Shown in pieces: positions 1 through 5,133 of a stretch of 5,643 bases of DNA; within the stretch, counting starts at the first letter, position 1; each line of letters opens with the position of its first letter. The notes under the pieces are model-generated. The model did no database searches. It worked only from the letters and a program-made list of their open reading frames with translations, and had not been told where the DNA came from. The position numbers and the translations under genes are program-made. The DNA lies in contig JAKJGD010000157.1 in NCBI GenBank assembly GCA_022704585.1, positions 1 to 5,643 on the forward strand. Direction: 5' to 3'. This DNA is from Spirochaetota bacterium. Its GTDB lineage: Bacteria > Spirochaetota > UBA4802 > UBA5550.

Positions 1-176
1 GCGTTATATCGCGGCGGTTCATCCGCCGCGCTCACCGGCGCGGCCTGCCGGTGATGGCATGGACCATCAACCGGCCTGAAAACATGCGCCGCCTGATCGA
101 ATGGGGCGTGGACGGCATTGTCACGGACCGTATCGATCTCCTGAAAGAGGTCATGGCGGAAAAAGGCCTTCTCTGA
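1..176 (+). CDS. Glycerophosphodiester phosphodiesterase, C-terminal fragment (5' end outside window)
   Basis: The reading frame is open from base 3 to the TGA at 174-176 and gives about 57 residues. It ends with the pattern WTINRPENMRRLIEWGVDGI followed by VTDRIDLL. This is the last strand-helix-strand of the GDPD TIM barrel, where family members typically read W-T-V/I-N, then a helix with L-x-x-x-G-V-D-G-I-x-T-D. Such enzymes hydrolyse glycerophosphodiesters to glycerol 3-phosphate and an alcohol. The metal-binding and catalytic histidines lie in the N-terminal part and are not in the window, so activity cannot be judged, nor can cytoplasmic versus exported location. The gene ends 116 bases before paaK, which has its own promoter candidate, so the two are probably separate transcription units. 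The family call rests on the C-terminal motif alone. Confidence 0.82.
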   Translation, partial: VISRRFIRRAHRRGLPVMAWTINRPENMRRLIEWGVDGIVTDRIDLLKEVMAEKGLL

Positions 177-229
177 TCCGGAGTGCGTCCCGGATTCGCG
201 GGGCGTCCGTTCTGCCGGTATTAATGTCA

Positions 230-259
230 TTGACAGAATCTTGCTTGGCAAAAATTATA
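230..259 (+). promoter_or_regulatory. Putative sigma70-type promoter for paaK
   Basis: A perfect -35 hexamer TTGACA lies at 230-235. It is followed 18 bases later by ATTATA at 254-259, with overlapping alternatives TTATAT (255-260) and TATATA (256-261) in the same AT-rich block. Transcription would start near 266, leaving a leader of about 27 bases before the paaK ATG at 293. The exact -10 register is uncertain. Confidence 0.5.
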
Positions 260-292
260 TAAATTGTCGCACGATACACGACGAGGTGTGCC

Positions 293-1588
293 ATGTTCTG
301 GAACAAGGATATTGAAACACTGGACCGGAAGGCCCTGGAAGAGCTGCAATTTAACAAGCTGTCAAAGGCACTGCGGGACGCAGCTTCAACGCCCTTCTAT
401 AAGAAGGTGTTCAGCGAGAACGGGGTCTCCGTCAATTCGATAACATCCCTCGATCACCTGAAAGACCTGCCCTTCACAACCAAGGCGGATCTCCGGCTCA
501 GCTATCCCGACGGCATGGTATCAGTGCCGCGGAGCGAAATCGTGCGCCTGCACGCATCCTCCGGGACCACCGGAAAGTCGACGGTCATTTTCTACACGGC
601 CAGGGACATCGCCGACTGGGCGGACCTGCTTGCGCGGTCGATGATGGCGACCGGCGCCACGCGCGAGGATGTGCTGCAGAACATGATGGGCTACGGCCTC
701 TTCACCGGCGGGCTGGGGCTCCACTACGGCGCCGAGCGTCTGGGCTGCATGGTTATCCCCTCCTCCTCGGGCAACAGCCTCAAGCAGATACAGCTGATGC
801 AGGACTTTCATACCACGGTCATCCATATCACGCCGAGCTACGCCCTCCACCTGGCGGACGTGGTGGCGGAGCAGGGCATCCGGCCGCCGGACATCGGCGT
901 GAGGAAGGCCTATCTTGGCGCCGAGCCTTATTCCGAGGAAACGCGCAACAAGATCCAGGACCAGTGGGGGCTTGACGCGTACAACTCCTACGGCCTCTCC
1001 GAGATGAACGGGCCCGGTGTCGCGTTCGAGTGCGAGCACCGGAGCGGCATGCACCTGTGGGAGGACTTCTACATCATGGAGATCATCAATCCTGACACCG
1101 GCGAGCGGCTCCCGGACGGCGACGAGGGAGAGCTGGTTCTCACCCATATCAACCGGGAGGCAATGCCGATCATCCGCTACCGGACCCGCGACCTTACCCG
1201 CATCATACCGGGACCGTGCCCGTGCGGGCGCGAGCACCGCCGCATCGAGCGGATCAAAGGCCGCACCGACGACATGCTCATCGTCGGCGGCGTGAACGTG
1301 TTCCCGTCGCAGATCGAATCGGTGCTGATGAAGATACCGGAAGTGGGCAACAATTACCAGATCGTGCTAGACCGGAAGGAGAACCTCGACCGGCTCCATG
1401 TCAGGGTCGAGCTGTATTCGAAGATGTTCCAGGGCGACATGGAGGGCATCAACGCGCTCAAAAAGAGGCTCGTGGAGGAGCTCCGGGCGCTGATCACCGT
1501 AAATCCGCGCATCGAGCTTCTCGAGCCGGGTTCCCTGCCGCCCAGCATGGGGAAAGCGGTTCGCGTTATTGATAACAGGAAGATTTAG
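293..1588 (+). CDS. paaK: Phenylacetate-CoA ligase (PaaK family, AMP-forming)
   Basis: This 431-residue protein has the usual length for PaaK, a cytoplasmic adenylate-forming enzyme. PaaK converts phenylacetate or a related aryl acid, ATP and CoA to the CoA thioester, AMP and pyrophosphate. Visible motifs, in order: the phosphate-binding loop ASSGTTGKST at 88-97; the adenine/substrate segment YNSYGLSEMNGPG at 230-242; RYRTRDLT at 295-302; a PCPCGR cysteine pair near 309-313; the hinge GRTDDMLIVGGVNVFPSQIE at 323-342; and a C-terminal GKAVRVID at 420-427, whose Lys421 fits the catalytic lysine of the swivelling domain. The ATG start is preceded by GAGGTG (283-288) at 4-base spacing. The next gene encodes a tandem-ACT protein, a pairing common for PaaK paralogues of anaerobes. 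No other phenylacetate-pathway gene is in the window, so the physiological acid could be phenylacetate, indoleacetate or another arylacetate. No key motif is missing. Confidence 0.93.
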   Translation: MFWNKDIETLDRKALEELQFNKLSKALRDAASTPFYKKVFSENGVSVNSITSLDHLKDLPFTTKADLRLSYPDGMVSVPRSEIVRLHASSGTTGKSTVIFYTARDIADWADLLARSMMATGATREDVLQNMMGYGLFTGGLGLHYGAERLGCMVIPSSSGNSLKQIQLMQDFHTTVIHITPSYALHLADVVAEQGIRPPDIGVRKAYLGAEPYSEETRNKIQDQWGLDAYNSYGLSEMNGPGVAFECEHRSGMHLWEDFYIMEIINPDTGERLPDGDEGELVLTHINREAMPIIRYRTRDLTRIIPGPCPCGREHRRIERIKGRTDDMLIVGGVNVFPSQIESVLMKIPEVGNNYQIVLDRKENLDRLHVRVELYSKMFQGDMEGINALKKRLVEELRALITVNPRIELLEPGSLPPSMGKAVRVIDNRKI

Positions 1589-1723
1589 TCACGATTATAT
1601 CGGGACTAACGAGATACAGGGATGTATCGCCGTTTTTCGTGGCGCGCGCCGAGGAAAACGCGAGGTTTTGCGGATTGATTCCGCACAACCGACCCTGAAA
1701 AATCCAGTGAGGGAGTTTTTCAG
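1585..1723 (+). promoter_or_regulatory. Five-hairpin structured RNA between paaK and the ACT gene (candidate leader or cis-regulator)
   Basis: Almost every base of this interval fits one of five adjacent stem-loops. H1 (1585-1609): TTAGTC/GACTAA, one A-G mismatch, then CGAT/ATCG with a 3-base loop. It includes the paaK stop codon. H2 (1613-1628): GATACA/TGTATC closed by a GGGA loop, a GNRA tetraloop. H3 (1631-1660): 12-pair arms with one G-A mismatch and two G-U pairs around CGCGCG. H4 (1664-1690): GGTTTTGCGGA pairs with TCCGCACAACC, one mismatch, 5-base loop. H5 (1695-1723): CTGAAAAA/TTTTTCAG plus TCC/GGA with one bulged G. The linkers between helices are only 2-4 bases. H5 ends 10 bases before the Shine-Dalgarno sequence of the ACT gene. 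No known riboswitch class was recognised. It could act as a leader or attenuator, an mRNA stability element, or a processed small RNA; the function is inferred from structure and position only. Confidence 0.6.
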
Positions 1724-1744
1724 AAAACTGAGTAGGAGGGGGAT

Positions 1745-2173
1745 ATGCCGCAGCAGATATCAGTATTCGCGGAGAACAAGCCGGGCAAGATCGAACGCAT
1801 CTCCGGCATCCTGGGAGGCAGCGGGATCAACATGCGGGCTATAACAATCTCCGATTCGGGAGATTACGGCATCATAAAAATACTGGTCGACAAACCGGTT
1901 GACGGCTGCAATGCCCTCAAGGCGGAGGGGATAGCAGCCACCCTGAAGGACATCGTCGCGATCCGCATCAATGATAATCCCGGCGGCCTGCATAAGGCCT
2001 CATCGGTACTCGCCAGCAACGGCATCAATGTAGAGGACGCGTACGGGTTCACCATACGCCAGAGCAACGAGGCGGTCTTCGTTTTCCAGGTAAAGGATGT
2101 GCGGAAAACAGAACAGATCCTCCAGGGGGCCGGATTCTCGGTACTGGGCGACAAGGAGCTGTACCTGCTGTAA
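1745..2173 (+). CDS. Tandem ACT-domain protein (PaaK-associated, COG4747-like)
   Basis: This 142-residue protein consists of two ACT domains and nothing else. Domain 1 (about 3-66) has ENKPGKIERISGILGGSGIN, the typical first strand-helix with the Gly turn at the ligand interface. Domain 2 (about 70-140) repeats the pattern as NDNPGGLHKASSVLASNGIN. ACT domains bind small ligands, most often amino acids, at dimer interfaces, and this architecture is often encoded beside phenylacetate-CoA ligases. A role in sensing an aromatic or branched amino acid and modulating the ligase is inference. There is no catalytic domain, DNA-binding domain, signal peptide or membrane segment, so it is cytoplasmic. 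The ATG is supported by a strong AGGAGG (1734-1739) at 5-base spacing. The gene lies 156 bases after paaK across a highly structured intergenic RNA. It converges with the membrane-protein gene on the other strand, whose stop is 30 bases away, and no T-tract terminator is visible between them. Confidence 0.88.
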   Translation: MPQQISVFAENKPGKIERISGILGGSGINMRAITISDSGDYGIIKILVDKPVDGCNALKAEGIAATLKDIVAIRINDNPGGLHKASSVLASNGINVEDAYGFTIRQSNEAVFVFQVKDVRKTEQILQGAGFSVLGDKELYLL

Positions 2174-2203
2174 CCGCTCCCGCGCATACCCGCAGATTTT
2201 CCG

Positions 2204-2722
2204 TCAGCGGGCGGGCGCACGTTCACCGGTCAATGGACGTACCGCTTTTATCTGTTTCCGCGGGATGAGCATGATGCCTCCTTCGGTGCGCACCCGGTAC
2301 GGTTCGCCGCGTGATATAATGGCCCCCCTGATAATCCTGCCGTCAAAGAGCATGATCTCGTCCACCCAGCCGCTGTCGGGCCGGCTTGTGTCAGAGGCCG
2401 GATTTTCGGCACCTGGAAAGAATCGGTCACGCAGCGCATTGGCCGCGTAATATCCCCCGATGGATATGGTAAGCACGGACATGCCAGCGGCAATGACTTT
2501 GACGATCGTGAAGCCAATACCGGTTTTTTTAAGTGCAAAATAGATGGACGCAAACGCGCCCTGCACGGCGGTGAAGACGCCTGCGGTTTTTATTACACTG
2601 AGATACCGGTCTTTTTTTGCGGAAATGATGCTGTCGCGCACTTCGGGCGGGACCGGACGGGTGAAACGGTATTTGCCCAGGAGCTGTTCGAGTTGATGCG
2701 CTTCATGGCCCGTTTTTTTCAT
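2204..2722 (-). CDS. Two-helix membrane protein coupled to an ECF sigma factor; possible anti-sigma or sigma-regulatory protein
   Basis: The protein has 172 residues. Residues 1-43 are a hydrophilic N-terminal segment (HQLEQLLGKYRFTRPVPPEV and on). Two hydrophobic segments follow at about 44-64 and 69-95, separated by a short KKTG turn. The C-terminal soluble part (about 98-172) holds VDEIMLFDGRIIRGAIISRG and then RVRTEGGIMLIPRKQIKAVR, which reads as a small all-beta barrel of the kind xxLxDGRxIxGxI...G...IxxxxI. The start ATG overlaps the sigma-factor stop as ATGA at 2719-2722, which indicates translational coupling. Family knowledge: genes immediately downstream of ECF sigma factors often encode membrane anti-sigma factors. 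Against a standard call, there is no zinc-binding HxxxCxxC motif, and two helices would put both ends in the cytoplasm, leaving no large outside sensor domain. The anti-sigma role is inference from context; the membrane topology and coupling are directly supported. Confidence 0.72.
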   Translation of the reverse strand: MKKTGHEAHQLEQLLGKYRFTRPVPPEVRDSIISAKKDRYLSVIKTAGVFTAVQGAFASIYFALKKTGIGFTIVKVIAAGMSVLTISIGGYYAANALRDRFFPGAENPASDTSRPDSGWVDEIMLFDGRIIRGAIISRGEPYRVRTEGGIMLIPRKQIKAVRPLTGERAPAR

Positions 2723-3270
2723 AGAAGGTCCTCTATTCGCGTAATGCCGCGCTTGTTCAGGTAATCCACAATCCGCCGGGAGACCTGCTGGTACCGGTAA
2801 AACGCCTGCCGCGCTGTCAGTCCCAGCTCTTTCGCCGCCTCTTCATAGGTATACTTGTTGATGGCGACCAGGTCGAACAGGATCCGGTCTTTTTCATCCT
2901 TATAGTTTTCGCCATGCTCGAGGGCCTCGTTAATGATGATGCGCAAGTCCCGCTCCCCGTTTTCAAAGGCGAGATTGATGTCGTCCTCCATGTTGTTGAT
3001 ATCGATGGTTGCCTGGTCGGCGCCGGCTTTTTTCCGGTAGAAGTTCGAGATGCAGAATTTCATGGCGCCGAAGAGCCAGCTCCGGGCATCCCGCACCTCG
3101 TCGAATTTACGGTAGTAGCTGACGAATATTTCATGGCAGATGTCTTCAGCGTCTTCCATGTTTCCCACCCGAAGATACAGCGCGTTGAGCACCATGGCAT
3201 GGTAATCGCTGTACGATCTTCTGAATTCGCGTTCTTTTTTCGAGAGCAGCACCCCGGTCCGATGCTCCAT
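2719..3270 (-). CDS. ECF-like RNA polymerase sigma factor (sigma-70 family)
   Basis: The protein has 183 residues, a typical ECF sigma length. Region 2 spans about 20-82, with the conserved core DAEDICHEIFVSYYRKF (40-56) and, downstream, ARSWLFGAMKFCISNFYRKK (62-81) as the -10 recognition and melting part. An acidic linker follows (about 84-125). Region 4 (about 126-172) contains a helix-turn-helix, YTYEEAAKELGLTARQAFYRY, that binds -35 elements. The recognition helix is unusual in its aromatic, Gln-rich ARQAFYRYQQ stretch, so its promoter specificity may be atypical. The ATG at 3270 has only a weak Shine-Dalgarno sequence. A GTG six codons downstream is an alternative start, with GGAG 12 bases before it. 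Upstream on the same strand, TGGACA (3377-3382) and TATTCG (3354-3359) with a 17-base spacer form a weak promoter candidate. The next gene overlaps by four bases and encodes a membrane protein, the usual arrangement for a sigma and its regulator. Confidence 0.85.
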   Translation of the reverse strand: MEHRTGVLLSKKEREFRRSYSDYHAMVLNALYLRVGNMEDAEDICHEIFVSYYRKFDEVRDARSWLFGAMKFCISNFYRKKAGADQATIDINNMEDDINLAFENGERDLRIIINEALEHGENYKDEKDRILFDLVAINKYTYEEAAKELGLTARQAFYRYQQVSRRIVDYLNKRGITRIEDLL

Positions 3271-3402
3271 TATTTCTGTAGAATGTTTTCAGCGGATTTG
3301 ACAAAAAAATCAAGCCGGCGGCCTCATTTCATGAAAAAATCCGAATCCAACATCGAATAGAACAATACAATGCAAATGTCCACTAAAATTTTTTTCGGGG
3401 AG

Positions 3403-3431
3403 TTGACGATTGATTAACCATGTAGTATTTT
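3403..3431 (+). promoter_or_regulatory. Sigma70-type promoter for the thioredoxin gene
   Basis: TTGACG (3403-3408) matches the -35 consensus at five of six bases. It is followed after 17 bases by TATTTT (3426-3431), a four-of-six match to the -10. Transcription would start near 3438, about 64 bases before the ATG. The -10 lies inside the left arm of the perfect dyad at 3423-3450. Confidence 0.6.
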
Positions 3432-3450
3432 AGATAGAGTTAAAATACTA
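3423..3450. promoter_or_regulatory. Perfect 10-bp inverted repeat over the thioredoxin -10 element (candidate operator)
   Basis: TAGTATTTTA (3423-3432) and TAAAATACTA (3441-3450) are exact reverse complements separated by 8 bases. The left arm covers the -10 hexamer and the right arm lies just past the predicted start site. That is where a dimeric repressor would block initiation. The predicted transcript would start inside the spacer, so a DNA-level operator is more likely than an RNA hairpin. The regulator is unknown. Confidence 0.6.
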
Positions 3451-3501
3451 AAAATCAGGAGCCGGTTACCCGGAATTAAAATTATAAGCGAGGGTATTAC
3501 A

Positions 3502-3855
3502 ATGGAACAATTGACAAAGGAAAGCTTTAAAGAAAAAATCTTCGATTTCGATACGAACACGGAATGGCAATTCAAGGGCGAGCTCCCGACAATCATAGAT
3601 TTCTATGCTGACTGGTGCGGTCCCTGCAAAATGGTGGCTCCTGTCCTGAGCGAGCTTGCCGGCGAATACGCGGGAAAGGTTAATATCTACAAGGTCAATA
3701 CCGACCAGGAGCCGGAGATTTCCGGGGCGTTCGGCATACAGAGCATCCCGAGCATTCTCTTCATCCCCGTCGGAGAGAAACCCCAGATGGCTGCTGGCGC
3801 ACTGCCGAAACAGACATTTAAAAACATTATTAAGGACGTTCTCAAGGTGAACTGA
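3502..3855 (+). CDS. trxA: Thioredoxin
   Basis: This 117-residue protein is a single thioredoxin fold. The active site FYADWCGPCK has the redox pair Cys39 and Cys42 in W38-C-G-P-C42, and the cis-proline is Pro83 in QSIPSILF. It is a cytoplasmic disulfide reductase that is normally re-reduced by thioredoxin reductase and supplies electrons to enzymes such as ribonucleotide reductase and peroxiredoxins; no partner gene is in the window. The N-terminal extension FDFDTNTEWQFKGELPTIIDF before the active site resembles thioredoxins of anaerobic Bacteroidetes and spirochaetes. No signal peptide is present. The start ATG follows GAGGG (3490-3494) at 7-base spacing. The gene is monocistronic, with a promoter at 3403-3431, an operator-like dyad, and a strong terminator 57 bases after the stop. 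The divergent gene upstream is the ECF sigma factor, 231 bases away. Confidence 0.95.
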   Translation: MEQLTKESFKEKIFDFDTNTEWQFKGELPTIIDFYADWCGPCKMVAPVLSELAGEYAGKVNIYKVNTDQEPEISGAFGIQSIPSILFIPVGEKPQMAAGALPKQTFKNIIKDVLKVN

Positions 3856-3911
3856 TGCGGTGATCATCGTAATGGGACGTGAGAATCGCAGAAGAATAAT
3901 CGTTAAAAATG

Positions 3912-3940
3912 AAAAAGGCTGTTGTTAAACAGCCTTTTTT
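3912..3940 (+). terminator. Rho-independent terminator, likely bidirectional (thioredoxin and STAS genes)
   Basis: AAAAAGGCTGTT (3912-3923) and AACAGCCTTTTT (3928-3939) form a perfect 12-bp stem with a GTTA loop, ending in six Ts (3935-3940). The A-run on the left arm gives a U-run when read from the other strand, so it can stop both thioredoxin (+) and the converging STAS gene (-), which ends at 3972. Confidence 0.93.
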
Positions 3941-3971
3941 GTGGAATTCAACGGGCAGGATGTACCGGTTG

Positions 3972-4313
3972 TTACACTTTCCCGAACTCCTCGTCAAACC
4001 TCTCCCTGGTCATGATGGTGAAAAACTTGTTCAGGGTCATCAGGTTAAAGGTATTCTGTATGTTCAGGCTCAAATCGTAAAAAACAAGCCGCATTGACTG
4101 TTCGCGGGTCTTTCTCAGGATCTTGACCATGGTTGCAATGGCAGTGGAGTCTACACTGACCAGCTCCTTGCAGTTGATGGCGATGGTATCGGGTTTTTTC
4201 TCGATAAGCATCGAGAACACGGCTTCCACGTCTTTTATGTTCCCGAGATTCCAATCGCCCCGGCCATGGACTATGGTCAGCTGTCCCTTTTCCTCGAATG
4301 TTATGAGATCCAT
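3972..4313 (-). CDS. STAS-domain protein (anti-sigma-factor antagonist-like)
   Basis: This 113-residue protein is one STAS domain, the fold of SpoIIAA/RsbV. Conserved features are the first strands (LITFEEKGQLTIVHGRGDWN), a central strand TIAINCKELVSVDSTAIATM with the Asp55-Ser56-Thr57 motif at the start of helix 2, and a following strand MRLVFYDLS (74-82). In SpoIIAA-type proteins the Ser of this motif is phosphorylated by an anti-sigma kinase to control partner switching; Ser56 fits that position. It is cytoplasmic, with no membrane segment. No RsbW-like kinase or PP2C phosphatase lies in the window, so the partner is elsewhere, and a link to the nearby ECF sigma factor is unproven. The ATG has no clear Shine-Dalgarno sequence. 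TATACA on the same strand (4320-4325) is 6 bases upstream of the ATG, hinting at a very short or absent leader, though its 14-base distance from TTGACA is shorter than usual. Confidence 0.87.
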   Translation of the reverse strand: MDLITFEEKGQLTIVHGRGDWNLGNIKDVEAVFSMLIEKKPDTIAINCKELVSVDSTAIATMVKILRKTREQSMRLVFYDLSLNIQNTFNLMTLNKFFTIMTRERFDEEFGKV

Positions 4314-4324
4314 GGATCAAGTGT

Positions 4325-4354
4325 ATAATGTTTTAAAAAATTGTCAAACATTAT
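4325..4354. promoter_or_regulatory. Perfect 9-bp inverted repeat upstream of the STAS gene (candidate operator)
   Basis: ATAATGTTT (4325-4333) and AAACATTAT (4346-4354) are exact reverse complements with a 12-base spacer. The dyad is 11 bases from the STAS start codon. It overlaps a TTGACA on the minus strand (4340-4345) and the first base of TATACA. A regulator bound here could give STAS expression independent of the upstream CBM48 gene. As an RNA stem it would be all A-U apart from one G-C pair, so a DNA site is more likely. Confidence 0.45.
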
Positions 4355-4356
4355 TA

Positions 4357-4379
4357 AAACGGGATTAATATCAAACGGG
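4357..4379. repeat. Short direct repeat AAACGGG, 16-bp period, between the CBM48 and STAS genes
   Basis: AAACGGG occurs at 4357-4363 and 4373-4379 in the same orientation, so CCCGTTT occurs twice reading towards the STAS gene. It abuts the 9-bp dyad at 4325-4354. Two half-sites one and a half helical turns apart could bind an activator, but a 7-base repeat may also be chance. Confidence 0.3.
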
Positions 4380-4395
4380 GGCAGCAGTTATGGCG

Positions 4396-5133
4396 CTATT
4401 GTTTCCTGACCTCTATGATCGAGCAGATTGAGCCGGTATTGTCCGAACCGGACCTGATATTGTAGATGTCAGGGAACCATTCTCCGTCGACAATGAATTC
4501 GTACCGGTACGTGCCTGGAAAAAGCTTCTTCCGGAGGCGCCATATCCCATCCTGTCCCCTGACCATGAGATCGTTTTCCGGGTTCCAGTTATTGAAATCG
4601 CCAACGAGCGAGATACAGGTTGCATCAGGACGGTAGATCCGGAACTCGATTGCGTTCTTCCCGATTTTTCTCCATGAAACATGTTTTCCTTCGGTCTTCA
4701 CGACAGGCTCCGTCACTGAGATGTAGGAGCCCATGCGGTCATCCCTGCGGTCGTCATTGAGCGGGTCCGGCGTCCAAATTCCGTCAACCAGGTACTTGTA
4801 TGTTATATCGCGAGCGGAGCTGACTGCAGGGAGGAAGTGGTACCATATTCCGTTAGCGGACCGCTCCATGGGGACCGGTTTCCAGCCGTTAAAGCTCCCC
4901 GCGATACGGACTGAGCGGGCCCCCCTGCTCCGATAGGTGAACAGGACGCCGTCCTGGCATAGCATGCTCTGCCCCGGGCCCCTGCCGGTGCTGATCATTC
5001 TTAATTTCTGCGGCCCGTCCGCCTGTTTAAGGAATTTCAGGCTGTTGTAATAGACGGTTGCAAGCGCGCGGTCATCATAATTGAACGCCATGAGGAAAAT
5101 CGGCATGATGACAGCAACGACGATCTGTTTCAT
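4396..5133 (-). CDS. Secreted protein with two CBM48/AMPK-type glycogen-binding domains
   Basis: With the chosen ATG at 5131-5133 the protein has 245 residues. That start has an AGAGGT 8 bases upstream. A TTG nine codons further upstream is open in the same frame but lacks support and would bury the signal sequence. Residues 1-25 look like a signal peptide (MKQIVVAVIMPIFLMAF, then ALA before a likely cleavage). Domain 1 (about 62-130) has the strand VRIAGSFNGW with W84 and YKYLVDGIWTPDP with W120. Domain 2 (about 160-240) has SLVGDFNNW with W183 and YEFIVDGEWFPD with W219. In the AMPK beta subunit the tryptophans at these positions contact glucan, so both domains keep the key aromatics. There is no catalytic domain; the protein probably binds an alpha-glucan-like polymer, or another partner, outside the cytoplasm. 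The STAS gene lies 82 bases downstream on the same strand. The fold call is firm; the ligand and job are inferred. Confidence 0.85.
   Translation of the reverse strand: MKQIVVAVIMPIFLMAFNYDDRALATVYYNSLKFLKQADGPQKLRMISTGRGPGQSMLCQDGVLFTYRSRGARSVRIAGSFNGWKPVPMERSANGIWYHFLPAVSSARDITYKYLVDGIWTPDPLNDDRRDDRMGSYISVTEPVVKTEGKHVSWRKIGKNAIEFRIYRPDATCISLVGDFNNWNPENDLMVRGQDGIWRLRKKLFPGTYRYEFIVDGEWFPDIYNIRSGSDNTGSICSIIEVRKQ

Noticed and set aside
176..195. Inverted repeat ATCCGG/CCGGAT with an 8-base loop at the end of the phosphodiesterase gene, as a terminator
   Set aside because: Only 6 bp and followed by a GC-rich sequence with no T-run, so it does not meet the form of an intrinsic terminator.
521..1237. 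Long open frame on the minus strand inside paaK (238 codons)
   Set aside because: It is the antisense shadow of a clearly conserved ligase gene; its product is low-complexity Arg/Ala/Val/Gly-rich with no recognisable motif.
1569..1844. Open frame spanning the paaK-ACT intergenic region (91 codons)
   Set aside because: It overlaps the hairpin array and the start of the ACT gene in another frame, lacks a ribosome-binding site and gives an Arg-rich product with no family resemblance.
2189..2211. CCCGC/GCGGG stem between the convergent ACT and membrane-protein genes, as a shared terminator
   Set aside because: Five pairs around a 13-base loop with no T-run on either side. How these two transcripts end is not visible.
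2914..3360. Plus-strand open frame (148 codons) opposite the sigma factor
   Set aside because: Antisense shadow of the sigma gene; the minus-strand product has clear sigma region 2 and region 4 features and the plus-strand one has none.
3354..3382. TGGACA-N17-TATTCG on the minus strand as the sigma-factor promoter
   Set aside because: The -10 match is only three of six. It was kept as a mention in the gene entry and not listed as a feature.
3858..3869. Near-palindrome CGGTGATCATCG after the thioredoxin stop
   Set aside because: Short, lying between a stop codon and a terminator, with no gene start nearby; probably chance.
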